This document shows positions 1 to 11,360 of a stretch of 64,000 nt of DNA, in pieces (position 1 is the first letter of the stretch; every line of letters begins with the position of its first letter). The position numbers were made by a program, and so were the translations under genes. The stretch comes from Ianthella basta. Taxonomy: Eukaryota > Porifera > Demospongiae > Verongiida > Ianthellidae. The notes below the pieces were generated by a model. That model made no database searches. It was not told the origin of the DNA and saw only the letters and a list, made by a program, of their open reading frames with translations. The DNA is taken from NCBI GenBank assembly GCA_964019415.1, contig OZ025883.1:2789586-2853585 (forward strand), written 5' to 3'.

Positions 1-72
1 CTTCCAAAGATAATGAAGGATACACAAGCACATTCACAATGGCAACAACATGCAAATCCTAATTCCAACTAG
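1..72 (+). pseudogene. Tail of degenerate 7TM receptor relic
   Basis: These bases match the last part of the receptor relics at 20574-20990 and 28962-29370: the positively charged post-TM7 tail followed by a TAG. Only the end is in the window; the TM6-TM7 part lies to the left. It shows that another receptor-related segment precedes this window. Confidence 0.6.
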
Positions 73-1146
73 AGAAATTTGTCTGGTGAAGATTGTAATA
101 GCTGTTGGTGGCACTTACATAGCTAGCCATTCAGCACCGATGCAGCTATGTCTCTATCCCTTGTAGTGCCATCTCCTCACACATATTCGCACAATAGCTG
201 CATAGCTGCATCTCCTGTTTGCATGAACTCCTCCACAATGTACATTCAATGCACATTCACTTAGTACTATATATGTTTATACCACTTATGATATTTGCAA
301 GCCAGCCATACAAGAAGGACTGGGTAGTGTGGTGTGTCTCTGAAAACATGTGTACATGTAGCTATATATGTGTGGAAAACCATGGTCTTCTGGTGGGAAA
401 TCATCCACTCTTGGAATCTGTATAGCTAGCTATTGTGAAAAAGCCATACAACTGTCCGTTGTGTAGTGGATCATCATTGATATTCTCCGTCCTCCTCAGA
501 AGCCATCATAACTATGCCTACATAGTCAGTGAAGGTTACTAACTCATGACTATGCCTGCAGCTATATACAGGTGGATATTATTGTACTTAAGCTTCTGAT
601 CTGGCACAAACTACGTATGATGACATATGATGATGCTTATGAAAAGCGCTAATGCTATTTCAATATACGTATGTACTTAAGAATATCATGATACTAGCTT
701 TAGAGGTAGTCTCACGCCATGTGATACTATATACATTAGAGGGCTAATGTACGTAGCACAAAACAATCAGTAAAACACAAAATGTATTGACCACCAGAGC
801 TTCAGTTGAGTTGTGCAATCTAGGTGTTCAGACATTCCCACATTCCTTGTTTATGCATTGTTCGTTAGCTAGTTAGCTACAGTGCACTTATAGCGTGTTT
901 GCTGTTTATATGTATACCACTGCATGACACTGCATCCCACTTAAGCCACCACTGCCAGACAGTTGAATAGTATGTTTGTATATTGTTGAATAGTATGTTC
1001 AGATGTTTCAGGCTTACCCCCAACACAGACCAGGAGAGGGGTGACTCCTGTATGTACACTATTATTAGGACAATCACGCATATTACAACATACTTGCAAT
1101 GTACAGCATCAAAGGCTATATTGCTAACATGTTCGTAGTGGACAGA
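73..1146. other. Duplicated AT-rich spacer, no gene seen
   Basis: Spacer between the receptor relic and the minisatellite, repeated at about 20980-22750, 29370-30540 and 38120-39194. I see no open frame with splice signals or family resemblance. Short ORFs here are conserved between copies only because the DNA is conserved. Units 1 and 4 lack a block of about 80 bp (beginning CCCTTGACCTTGTGAAGC) that units 2 and 3 have, so 1 and 4 share a deletion or the other two share an insertion. Confidence 0.6.
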
Positions 1147-1605
1147 CATCAGTAGAGTGTGCATACACAGGATGTGCTCTACCTACAGCTGGGCCTCCAT
1201 TAGTCATAACCAATTGGCAGAAGACCCCATTATTCTAAGTTATGTCACAACACTAGCTACTGCAGCACTTGTGGGCAATTGTTACTGATATATACTATAG
1301 GTAATAATATAAATAGTGAAGTTCATCAGTAGTGTGCATACACAGGATGTGGTCTACCTACAGTTGGGCCTCCCTTAGTCATGCAACAACGGTTACCAAT
1401 TGGCAGAAGACCCCATTATGCTAAGTTATGTCACAGCACTAGCTACTGCAGCACTTGTGGGCAGTTGTTACTGAGATATAGGTAATAATAAATAGTGGAG
1501 TTCATCAGTAGAGTGTGCATACACAGGATGTGGTCTACCTACAACTATAGCTGTAGGTAGACCACATCCTGCACTATAGGCCTCTGTTAGTCATGCAGTC
1601 TCACG
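1147..1605. repeat. ~178 bp minisatellite upstream of receptor, 2.5 copies
   Basis: Units start at 1147, 1324 and 1503, each opening with CATCAGTAG(AG)TGTGCATACA and containing the same block with ACTAGCTACTGCAGCACTTG. The third, partial unit ends in an inverted repeat, CTATAGCTGTAGGTAGACCA against its complement. Copy number differs between duplication units: about 2.5 here and in unit 2, 3.5 in unit 4, and less than one in unit 3. Confidence 0.85.
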
Positions 1606-1789
1606 CTCTATAGTTTAGTACTCAAAGTTCGTGAAATTATCGCTACAGTCGCATAAGCGTGATGTCTATTTTGGTAATTCGATTGTGTTGGCAAATTTGA
1701 TGTAATCGCCAACATTCTTGCTGCATGAATGTTCATAGGCTCAATGGTGCCTGTGTGTGCGTGCCTGCATGTGTGTGTGCATCACCTCT

Positions 1790-1885
1790 GCCCCACAGAC
1801 CTCAGCCCTGACCTGGTTATCTGGAACAGTACCAAGCGTGCTGATTTCCTTATCGAGCTAACATGTCTCTGCAGCAATTAATGTG
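1790..1885 (+). pseudogene. Retroelement C-terminal relic
   Basis: Translates to a short stretch (SPDLVIWNSTKRA, then FLIELTC) that resembles the PDxVxW...xxxxELTxP signature found near the C-terminus of some invertebrate retroelement ORFs. It follows an acceptor-like CTGCCCCACAG and runs into the GT microsatellite. Only about 25 residues are recognisable, and the same piece occurs at 23395 and 40046. The family link is from memory of the motif and is tentative. Confidence 0.4.
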
Positions 1886-1904
1886 TGTGTGCCTGCGCGC
1901 GCGC

Positions 1905-1977
<73 letters not shown>

Positions 1978-1994
1978 TGTGTGTGTGTGTGTGT
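1905..1994. repeat. GT microsatellite upstream of receptor A
   Basis: Nearly pure (GT)n after a short GCGCGC run, about 90 bp. The homologous site is about 147 bp in unit 2 (23512-23658) and about 87 bp in unit 4 (40161-40247). It probably lies in an intron or promoter of the receptor: an acceptor-like TGATTTCAG follows about 90 bp downstream and precedes the ATG by about 105 bp. Confidence 0.95.
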
Positions 1995-2180
1995 TTGTGA
2001 CTGTGTGGGCAGATGGGCTTATCTATGATTATCTTGTGTTGTATTGCTTCCCCATGACTATATATGTGCAGTGATTTCAGGGTTTCGAATTCATGTGCCT
2101 TTTGCCATCAGATTCAGCACTCTACATTGGATAAGGCACGTAGTGGATTTCAATAAGCAAGACAGCCTGACGTATGCAGA

Positions 2181-3221
2181 ATGACTATGGACAATTTCAG
2201 CAACATCTCTCTGAACTACACATCTCCCCATCCACTGAACAGCCCTGGATTTGTTGTCTTCAATGTTGTTATGCTACTGGGAGTGGTGCTTCCTGTGATT
2301 GCTGTGAATACCGTCATTCTGGTGGCCTCAGTCTTAGAGTCGGCTATTGGGAAGGCGATTCGTTTGGTGCTAGGAAGCATCTTGGTGTCCTGCATCCTAT
2401 CTGCACTGGGTCTGGCCATGTACCACATTGCAGGGATCGTCCTTAAATTTTCACCAGTGAACAATCCACCCACAGCTCCCTGTACTGTCACTATGTTCTT
2501 AATCAGCTTTGGAGGAGCAGCTAGATTGGTGTTCATGCCCACATTTGCTGTCATAGTCTACATCATTGTCAGGTACGGCAAAGCCACCAAGAAGCACTTT
2601 GTGACTATTTGCTTTATAGTAGTGGCAGTTCTGTGGATACTATCCTTCCTTGGAAACTCTCCATTGTTTTCACAATCAATCACTGGGTATACTGCCTCAT
2701 TGTCTTGTAGTTTTACATCGAATTCAGCATATTATTCTTACATATATGCTGGGCCGTATGTATTCTTCTTTGGTTTGATTACTCTTTCTGTCACAATCAC
2801 ATTCCTAGTCATCACCATTCGCTACATTAAAAGTCTCACCATCCAACACGTCAAACTCAATAAAGCTACCATTAAATTTGGCTTCTTTCTGCTCCTTGGG
2901 AATGGAATTAACTTACTTGGACAGATTGTCCTTCCCTTCATCATAATAGCTACCGCAATTCAGCCACAGTCTACAAGCCCAAGCGGACCACCCCCTCCTT
3001 CAGTGCACGTGGTGATCTACAGTATCTATATATCACTGAATGCAACACTCATCCCCACTCCCATCATAGTTCTCGTCTACTTCAAACCCATTCGTGAGAG
3101 ACTGTGGCACTGGTTGTGCTGTTGTTTGCCCAAGAAAAGAAAGGAAAAAATACTTAATAAATACTTTCATAAGGATGAAGTGGCAGTTCCCAGCAACCAG
3201 GTGGTTACTCCAAGGCTCTAA
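2181..3221 (+). CDS. Single-exon seven-transmembrane receptor, copy A
   Basis: Intact 346-residue frame. The N-terminus has three N-glycosylation sequons (NFS, NIS, NYT, residues 5-14). Hydrophobic segments fall at about 24-52, 58-86, 102-131, 140-163, 187-215, 231-260 and 277-302, followed by a basic tail with a CCC cluster at 313-315 that could be palmitoylated. Cys101 at the top of TM3 and Cys176 in extracellular loop 2 could form the usual GPCR disulfide. Class A hallmarks are missing: IVY (125-127) sits where DRY is expected, TPIIV (293-297) replaces NPxxY, and TM6 has no CWxP. I infer a lineage-specific rhodopsin-like GPCR with unknown ligand. The start is the first ATG of an ATG-ACT-ATG pair; GPCRs A, B and D share it. 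An upstream TTTCAG suggests a spliced 5' leader. Confidence 0.85.
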   Translation: MTMDNFSNISLNYTSPHPLNSPGFVVFNVVMLLGVVLPVIAVNTVILVASVLESAIGKAIRLVLGSILVSCILSALGLAMYHIAGIVLKFSPVNNPPTAPCTVTMFLISFGGAARLVFMPTFAVIVYIIVRYGKATKKHFVTICFIVVAVLWILSFLGNSPLFSQSITGYTASLSCSFTSNSAYYSYIYAGPYVFFFGLITLSVTITFLVITIRYIKSLTIQHVKLNKATIKFGFFLLLGNGINLLGQIVLPFIIIATAIQPQSTSPSGPPPPSVHVVIYSIYISLNATLIPTPIIVLVYFKPIRERLWHWLCCCLPKKRKEKILNKYFHKDEVAVPSNQVVTPRL

Positions 3222-3518
3222 AGAGGCTACACAAAATTCATTTTATCTATTTTGCACCCGTCAAAATAGAATTGAATCCAAAACATTAAACATATGTTTT
3301 TCTGTTACTAGTTTAGCATACATGTTTACATCATGCCACACTATGTTGTTCATTCAATGGAGCTGTCTTAATGCAGGATTGAAAAAATGTACAAATAGCT
3401 AGTTTGAATGAAATGAATGTTGATTACAGTTCAACAGATGTTATTCACTAGCCTCATTGTGACATGTGTATGTGACATATGTATCTCCTGTATAACATAA
3501 TTAGAAAATAGCTTAATT

Positions 3519-3744
3519 TTCTACAAAATTGTAAGGATGTAGAAATGGCATAAAAAGGTCAGAAACAAATAACGGCTGTTACACTGTGGAGCATTAACCA
3601 TGGTCCCTACATGCAAGAATGTTGCACTATAATGTCCACCATCCTTGAATGTAGGGATGATGGTTAATGCTCCACTGTGTACCCACCTTTACTTGTTTCT
3701 GTCCTTTTTATGCCATCCCTACATCCTTACAATTTTTGTAGAAA
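3519..3744. mobile_element. Foldback MITE, ~226 bp
   Basis: Left arm begins CTACAAAATTGTAAGGATGT and the right arm is its imperfect reverse complement (ACATCCTTACAATTTTTGTAG). The arms extend about 80-90 bp each around a short loop, including matching GTTACACTGTGGAGCATTAA and TTAATGCTCCACTGTGTA. The same structure follows every receptor (25188-25411, 31501-31727, 41909-42130), so it predates the duplications. No target-site duplication can be assigned. Confidence 0.75.
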
Positions 3745-3784
3745 TTTTTATTATTTCTAGTTGCTGTACATTTAATAGTGGGCA

Positions 3785-4080
3785 GCTAAGCTGAAGCAAC
3801 ACATTTAGTCTCCGCAGGCGCTCACGACAACGAAACGCTCTACTTGGCCACCATCGGCCACAAAACTGCTCAGCACTCTACTTCATCGCTGCACGCTGCG
3901 TTCAGAATGTTGTTAACGTCGCCCATTGCTAAGCGAGGGCTACACGCCTGTTGGCGATTCCGCCATATTGGCTGACGTCATCTGCCCCAAGTGGCCGGGA
4001 ACACTTTCATTGTTCCCGTTGGTGAAGCGCAAAATGCGCACTGTGTTAGCTAAGCAGGGACTGGCTTCCCTACGCAGCTC
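3785..4080. promoter_or_regulatory. GC-richer conserved block with CRE-like TGACGTCA
   Basis: A CpG-containing island in AT-rich surroundings. It holds TGACGTCA at 3973-3980 (CREB/ATF consensus), a small hairpin GGGAACACTTTCATTGTTCCC split by its loop, and GCGCAAAATGCGC. The block is conserved in all four units (TGACGTCA at 25642, 31956 and 42362). It could be a promoter or CpG-island remnant. No transcription start can be read from sequence alone. Confidence 0.4.
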
Positions 4081-5590
4081 CAATATGTAGGTGTCGATGG
4101 GCCTCCTGCCATCCAGTACATCGTCTGGCTTGCTATCCCTTCTTTCTGCCAGCCAGCTGCAGTGAAAGCAGATTGCTTCTATAGCCCAAATTTATAATCT
4201 GCAAAAGATGTACATACAGCCTGAAAATAGCATTCTGTGGTTGCTGTCATTGTGGAGCTGTCATTGTTCTGACCAATTTCTAACTGCTGTACAAACAATG
4301 CAATTTGGTACTTGTTTGCACATACTATTAATGTATAATACTGAATTCTCAAGAATGCGCAGATTTTCTACACTATGTACCTGTACATGTGCATAGCATA
4401 AAATATCTGAATAAGATGCTATAATATTATACTATGTTATAGTTTTTTGTTGTCACTATTTGTGGTGTATAGAGAAATGAGTGCATGAAAAAGTTGCTAA
4501 AATTTTTTTGGTACCCAGTACCAAAGTCAAAATCACCAAATCACCTTTCAGAATGCTAAATTCAGTTGCTGCTAAATGGTGTACTTTAAAACAAAACATA
4601 GGCTATATAATTCTGCATTAGTGCATCATTTCCTCAATACCCGATCACAGCATGGTTGAGATTGGTGTAATTCTACAAGTATGTGTCTGCTGTTAGAATG
4701 TGTATGAATGTTGGGTCAACAGCATTCATCAGTCTCCTCCTCAATATCTGCTTTGAGTCAAGGTTGATAAAATGTATGTGGCCATGGTTTGTTGCAGTGT
4801 GTGCTAATTGTGCATGTACATACAGTGATCTACATCTGTAATACTGCAGCCTATGCAACCAATTAATTTGAATTGCGATATTTGGGCAGTAGCTTACCTG
4901 CTTATAACACAGTTGAGATGCAATGATGCCTGTCATTAGAAAGTGTGTGGGTTCACTAATGTGGCAAAGTTACATGTGCTGTATATAAGTGATTGTACAA
5001 TTGGCAGGTTGCACCTGCTGTTTAGCTATAAACTTACAATGGCCAACTTGAGAGGCTCTGAACCAATTCTATAGATATCCATTTGAGATACTTGTTGATT
5101 AGCTACGTTTCTTGTTCAGTGTGAGCATGTACATATAGCAGGTGCTGTGGAAAAGGAACATAAAGACAAGACCATGGATTTCCATAAGCAAGACAGGAAC
5201 CTGATGGTGGTATAGTACTTATACACCACGTATATATAGTCATATGATTCCATTATGTTAATCCCTGCCGTATAGGCAACTCCATTCTAATAACTGCATG
5301 CATCATTGATGCTGTACATTATCATGGATACAGTATACAATGCTCATTTACTTTAGGGCTATAATTGTACTGGGCTTTGAAGAACGCTTGAAATACTTGA
5401 GGCACCCCTAACAAAAGAGGGCGGAAGGGGCCATTGGAAGATGTTGATATGAACCAGCTCTTTGTCCTTCCAGTGAAGAAAGCCCGCAATTAAGCCTGTG
5501 ATGCCTTCCGCAGTAGTGCAGTTGGAATCTGAGACTACTGGGGAAGACAGTGCCTCCAATGCAAGGAAAATTAAACTGCTCAAGGGTCAG
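4081..5590. other. Duplicated spacer, no confident gene
   Basis: AT-rich sequence shared with 25741-27255, 35105-36235 and 42480-44540. A plus-strand open stretch at about 5480-5590 follows a CCTTCCAG acceptor-like site and reads KPAIKP...ESETTGEDSASNARKIK. It is preserved between units 1, 2 and 4 and might be an exon of an unidentified gene, but no continuation or family match is visible. Confidence 0.4.
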
Positions 5591-5599
5591 TTTACCTAC

Positions 5600-6340
5600 A
5601 GGCCAACCGAAGATCTATATAATAGGCTGTACACTACCTTGTAGCCTTTCCGTTACCTCTCTCATAATTCTATCCATGAATACATTAAACAACCATGACG
5701 ACAGCATGCAACCCTGTCTCACTCCCTGACTGATGGGAAACCAGCCTGACAGCATTCCACCAACTCTAACACAGGCCTCACTTCCTTCATATAATGACCG
5801 GATTGCTCTCATTAGCTTTTCCTTCACTCCATACTCATCCAACACACACCACAGCTTATCCCTACATACCTTGTCATATGCTTTCTCGAGATCCACACAT
5901 GCTACTGCCATCTGCCTGTTCTTATCCAGGATCTTTTCGCTGAGTTGTCGGACCGTAAATATTTGGTCTATCCAGCTTCTTCCCTGTGTGAAACCCCCCT
6001 GCACCTCCATAACCTTACTCTCGGTTCTGCTTCACACTCAGGCATCCAATATTCTTGTGTAGACCTTGCAGGGTATGCTGAGGAGACTTATGCCTCTATA
6101 GTTGTTGCATAACATTTTACTGCTTTTCTTGTGAATGGGCACAATAACTGTCTTTTTCCAATCAGGCGGCACATCCCCTTTCATCCACATCAAGTTTATG
6201 ATCATGTGCAACTATTCTGCTACAACCCTTCCTCCAGCTTTTATATATGCCTGGAGCCTTCCCCTTCTTCAGCTTAGCAATGGCTACTGTGACTTCCATA
6301 TGCACCTTTGCATATATGCACCTCTAATTATTTTACCTAG
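5600..6340 (-). pseudogene. Non-LTR retrotransposon reverse-transcriptase fragment
   Basis: Minus-strand frames encode the N-terminal half of a LINE-type reverse transcriptase: an AKLKKGKAPG motif at the high-coordinate end, then WKK.VIVPIHKK, NYRGISLLS, GGF.QGRS, DLEKAYDKV and finally GVRQGC.LS.WLFNVFMD. The frame is broken near 6010-6060 by stops, and the fragment ends before the catalytic YxDD, so it cannot be active. The same insert is at 27279-28000 and 44563-45290 and is missing from unit 3. Confidence 0.85.
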
Positions 6341-6356
6341 TACCTGTGCACTGCAG

Positions 6357-6554
6357 ATGAATGCCTATCTGGCTCATGAAGCAGCTCAGATGCCAACCAG
6401 TCAGGGCTGTCTGCTGGTGACAAGGACCGTGGAATGCATCCAAGAGGTGTACTTTGTCTTGGAGAACAAAATACTTGCTACAATCAGCAAGAAGAGAGAG
6501 GCTGTACCAGCCCTGTTTGCAATATTTATGTTTTTCATATTATTTTTTCAGTGA
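6357..6554 (+). CDS. Small unidentified ORF 1 (exon-like)
   Basis: 65 codons from ATG, in frame with the same ORF at 28040-28237 and 45321-45515. It contains QGCLLVT, EVYFVLENKIL and PALFAIFMFF, a pattern I have seen at the C-terminus of uncharacterised invertebrate proteins, possibly transposon-related. It ends in a hydrophobic run. The unit 4 copy differs by in-frame changes (KKREA shortened to NKRA), so the frame is kept. It may be an exon of a longer gene or a domesticated or decayed ORF; function unknown. Confidence 0.35.
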   Translation: MNAYLAHEAAQMPTSQGCLLVTRTVECIQEVYFVLENKILATISKKREAVPALFAIFMFFILFFQ

Positions 6555-6641
6555 GAGCTGTTTTTTTGGGGCGCCAAAGGCGCCCCTATATTGTTTTCAG
6601 ATTTAGGTCTTCGTATGGCTTCATGTTCGTATATATATATA

Positions 6642-9546
6642 CAGTGCAAGTTACAATATACACCACTAATCTAAAGTAAATAATATAATATAATATAATA
6701 TAATATAATATAATTCCCGGGTGGTTTGGCAGCCCTCATGAACATGTGCTAGGTATGGCTTTGAAGTATGGGAGATTTTAACACTTTTAAATGAGACGGA
6801 ATTTTTAATTAGGTCTTCGTTCTTCTACAAGCAGCCCGCAAAATGCTTATATAAATGCACATAGGAGAACACTTAATGTATGGTGCATTTATATTGATGC
6901 ATAGTGGTATCTTGTATATTAATGCAACTCGGCTCGTTGAGACATGAAACTTGGTGGACACGTCCAAGTGGTCCACCTTCCTATGTTATTAGCGGGATTT
7001 CTTAATTAGTCTCAAAATGGCCGACATATGTGAGGTGTATGATTTATACAACCAGCCAGGCCCGCTCAGTCATGACACTTTGTGAACCTAGCCAGATAAT
7101 CCGACTGTTCATGTCATTAACAGGATTTCTTAATTAGTCGCAAAATGGCCGAGAAAAGTGAAGTTCATTGCATATCCCACCAACCCAGCCCCGCTAAGTA
7201 GTGATACTAAGTGGACATAGTTAGATGGTCTATTTGCTCATGTCATTAGCAGGATTGCTTAATTAGTCACAAAATGGAGGCGACCTTTTGAACAATCACA
7301 TTTTGACACCAATTTGTAGGCATTTGCCGCTATGCTGGAGCAGAGCAGCACCCACATATACACATGCTCACAACTATTCAGCCACAATATCCAGCTACTA
7401 TACCACCACATATATAGATAAATACAACCACCATCACCACCACCACAGTGGAAGTTGCAATGAGTAGCATATTATGTGCTAGAGCTGCAAGAAAACAGAC
7501 CACCATATCAGGCGCTGCTACCACATACTACTACCACCACCACACAGTGCAAGTTACAATATTACGGCCACCACATGCATTCCTAGATGGAAATGACTGC
7601 CACCACCACCGCCACTCAGTGCAAATTACAATGCATACATTCAGTATATGCACCATTGCTCTAGAAAAAAACACCACCGCCACCACCACCACACAGTGCA
7701 AGTTACAATATCACAGCCACCACCACCTGTGCCGGTAGAGTATCTGCGACAGTTGGTCATAGAAAAAGACCACCAGTGCAAGTTACACTAGCCACCACCA
7801 CCTGTGCCAGTAGAGTATCTGCGCTAGTTGGTCATAGAAAAAGACCACCAGTGCAAGTTACAGTAGCCACCACCACATGTGCCAGTAGAGTATCTGCGCT
7901 AGTTGGTCATAGACAAAGACCACCAGTGCAAGTTACAGCGGCTCCAGGCCAGCACATGCACGCACCATTCGCACCACCACATGTGCCAGAAAGTGAATGC
8001 GCTCAATGGCTGAAGAAAAAGACCACCAGCGCAAGTTACAGCCGGGCAGTACCTGCACCGCCGCCATTGGAGTGCACGCTGCAGCAAGCAATTGTAACTT
8101 GCCTAAGGGCATGCCATTGAATTTCTTCCCATGCACTCTCAATTGAGGGTGCGTGGGAAGAAATTCAATGGCATGCCCTTAGGCAAGTTACAATTGCTTG
8201 CTGCAGCGTGCACTCCAATGGCGGCGGTGCAGGTTCTGACCGGCTGTAACTTGCGCTGGTGGTCTTTTTCTTCTGCCATTGAGCGCATTTACTTTCTGGC
8301 ACATGTGGTGGTGCGAATGGTGCGTGTGCTGGTCCGGGGCCACTGTAACTTGCACTGGTGGTCTTTTTCTATGACCAACTAGCGCAGATACTCTACTGGC
8401 ACATGTGGTGGTAGCTACTGTAACTTGCACTGGCGGTGGTCTTTTTCTATGACCAACTAGTGCAGATACTCTACTGACACAGGTGGTGGTGGCTGTGATA
8501 TTGTAACTTGCACTGTGTGGTGGTGGTGGTGTTTTTTCTAGAGCAATGGTGCATATACTGAATGCATGCATTGTAACTTGCACAGTGTGGTGGTGGTGGC
8601 AGTCATTTTCATCTAGGAATGCATGTGGTGGCCGTAATATTGTAACTTGCACTGTGTGGTGGTGGTGGTAGTAGTATGTGGTAGCAGCGCCTGATGTGGT
8701 GGTCTGTTTTCTTGCAGCTCTAGCACATAATATTATACTTGTGTGCTCATTGCAACTTCCACTGTGGTGGTGATGGCGGTTGTATGTATCTATGTGGTGG
8801 TATAGTAGCTGGATATTGTGGCTGGATAGTTGTGAGCAAGTGTACATGTTGGTGCTGCTCTGCTCCAGCATAGCAGCAAATGCCTACAAATTGGTGTCAA
8901 AATGTGATTGTTCAAAACATCGCCTCCATTTTGTGACTAATTAAGCAATACTGCTAATGACATGAGGAAATTGGTCATCAAACTACATCCACTTAGTATC
9001 ACAACTTAGCAGGGCTGGGTCGGTAAGATATGCAATGAACCTCATTTTTCTCGGCCATTTTACAACTAATTAAGAAATCCTGCTAATGACATAAATAGTT
9101 GGATTATCTGGTTAGGTCCACCAAGTGTCATGACTGTGTGGGCCTGGCTGGTTGAATACACCATACACCTCACATATGTCGGCCATTTTGAGACTAATTA
9201 AGAAATCCCGCTAATAACATAGAAAGGTGGACCACTTGGATATGTCCACCAAGTTTCGCGTCTCAACAAGCCCAGTTGCATTAATATACAAGATACCACT
9301 ATGCATCAATATAAATGCACCATACATTAAGTGTTATGCTATGCACATTTATATTAGGATTTTGCGGGCTGCTTGTAGAAGAACGAAGACCTAATTAAAA
9401 ATTCTGCCTCATTTAAAAGTCTTAAAATCTCCCATACTTCAAAGGCACACCTATCACATGTTCATGAGGGGTGCCTAACCCCCCGGGAATTATATTATAT
9501 TATATTATTTACTTTAGATTAGTGGTGTATATTGTAACTTGCACTG
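6642..9546. mobile_element. Foldback (palindromic) element 1, full length
   Basis: 2,905 bp inverted repeat centred at about 8142, with TA on both sides (6640-6641 and 9547-9548). Termini are CAGTGCAAGTTACA and TGTAACTTGCACTG. From the end inwards each arm has about 38 bp of terminal sequence ending in AATCTAAAGTAAA, a (TAATA)n tract, a unique block, about three ~125 bp repeats carrying TTAATTAGTC.CAAAATGG, and an inner array in which GTGCAAGTTACA recurs about every 75-80 bp. The outer ends match Tc1/mariner-style TA insertion, but no transposase is present, so it is non-autonomous. Confidence 0.85.
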
Positions 9547-9548
9547 TA

Positions 9549-11360
9549 TATATTATATTATAATGCATGCATTCAGTATATGCGCCATTGCTCTAGAAAA
9601 ATCACCACCACCACCACCACACGGTGCAAGTTACAATATCGCAGCCACCACCACCTGTGTCAGTAGAGTATCTGTGCTAGTTGGTCATAGAAAAAGACTA
9701 CCACCAGTGCAAGTTACAGTGGCTACCACCACATGTGCCAGTAGAGTATCTGTGCTAGTTGGTCATAGAAAAAGACCACCAGTGCAAGTTACAGTGGCCC
9801 CGGACTAGCACACGCACCATTCGCACCACCACATGTGCCTGAAAGTAAATGCGCTCAATGGCTGAAGAAAAAGACCACCAGCGCAAGTTACAGCCGGTCA
9901 GAACCTGCACCGCCGCCATTGGAGTGCACGCTGCAGCAAGCAAATGTAAGCTTGCCTAAGGGCATGCCATTGAATTGAGGGTGCATGGGAAGAAATTCAA
10001 TGGCATGCCCTTAGGCAAGTTACAATTGCTTGCTGCAGCGTGCACTCCAATGGCGGCGGTGCAGGTTCTGACCGGCTGTAACTTGCGCTGGTGGTCTTTT
10101 TCTTCAGCCATTGAGCGCATTTACTTTCAGGCACATGTGGTGGTGCGAATGGTGCGTGTGCTAGTCCGGGGCCACTGTAACTTGCACTGGTGGTCTTTTT
10201 CTATGACCAACTAGCACAGATACTCTACTGGCACATGTGGTGGTAGCCACTGTAACTTGCACTGGTGGTAGTCTTTTTCTATGACCAACTAGCACAGATA
10301 CTCTACTGACACAGGTGGTGGTGGCTGCGATATTGTAACTTGCACCGTGTGGTGGTGGTGGTGGTGATTTTTCTAGAGCAATGGCGCATATACTGAATGC
10401 ATGCATTGAAACTTGCACAGTGTGGTGGTGGTGGCGGTCATTTTCATCTAGGAATGCATGTGGTGGCCGTAATATTGTAACTTGCACTGTGTGGTGGTGG
10501 TGGTAGTATGTGGTAGCAGCGCCTGATGTGGTGGTCTGTTTTCTTGCAGCTCTAGCACATAGTATTATACTTGTGTGCTCATTGCAACTTCCACTGTGGT
10601 GGTGGTGATGGTGGTTGTATTTATCTATGTGGTGGTGTAGTAGCTGGATATTGTGGCTGGATAGTTGTGAGCAAGTGTATATGTTGGTGCTGCTCTGCTC
10701 CAGCATAGCGACAAATGCCTACAAATTGGTGTCAAAATGTGATTGTTCAAAACATCGCCTCCGTTTTGTGACTAATTAAGCAATACTGCTAATGATATGA
10801 GGAAATTGGTCATCTAACTACATCCACTTAGTATCATGACTTAGCAGGGCTGGGTCGGTAAGATATGCAATGAACCTCATTTTTGTCGGCCATTTTGCAA
10901 CTAATTAAGAAATCCTGCTAATGACATGAACAGTTGGATTATCTGGCTAGGTCCATCAAATGTCATGACTGAGCAGGCCGGGCTGGTTGAATACATCATA
11001 CACCTCACATATGTCAGCCATTTTGAGACTAATTAAGAAATCCCGCTAATAACATAGGAAGGTGGACCACTTGGATGTGTCCACCAAGTTTCACGTCTCA
11101 ACGAGCCCAGTTGCATTCATATACAAGATACCACTATGCATCAATATAAATGCACCATACATTAAGTGTTATACTATGCACATTTATATTAAGATTTTGC
11201 GGGCTGCTTGTAGAAGAACGAAGGCCTAATTAAAAATTCTGCCTCATTTAAAAGTGTTAAAATCTCCCATACTTCAAAAGCACACCTATCACATGTTCGT
11301 GAGGGGTGCCTAACCCCCCGGGAATTATATTATATTATATTATATTATATTATATTATAT
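9549..11360. mobile_element. Foldback element 2, left arm truncated
   Basis: Same family as element 1, abutting its right TA. The left arm is only about 430 bp (starts at ATGCATGCATTCAGTATATG) against about 1,375 bp on the right. The centre near 9984 lacks part of the hairpin tip of element 1. The right arm stops in the TATTA microsatellite and lacks the final AATCTAAAGTAAA terminus; element 3 begins there. Confidence 0.8.

Noticed and set aside
2216..2554. Minus-strand frames of ~112 codons opposite each receptor (also 23880, 40624, 47307)
   Set aside because: They mirror the receptor coding strand and vary with it; no independent signal.
5359..5583. Minus-strand 74-codon frame starting MSSLIFLALEALSS (also 27023, 44268)
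   Set aside because: No signal-peptide logic beyond a short hydrophobic start, conserved only as part of the duplicated DNA; the plus-strand exon-like frame is at least as plausible.
6655..6720. (TAATA)n tracts as replication origins or matrix sites
   Set aside because: They sit at a fixed place inside foldback termini and vary in length like microsatellites.
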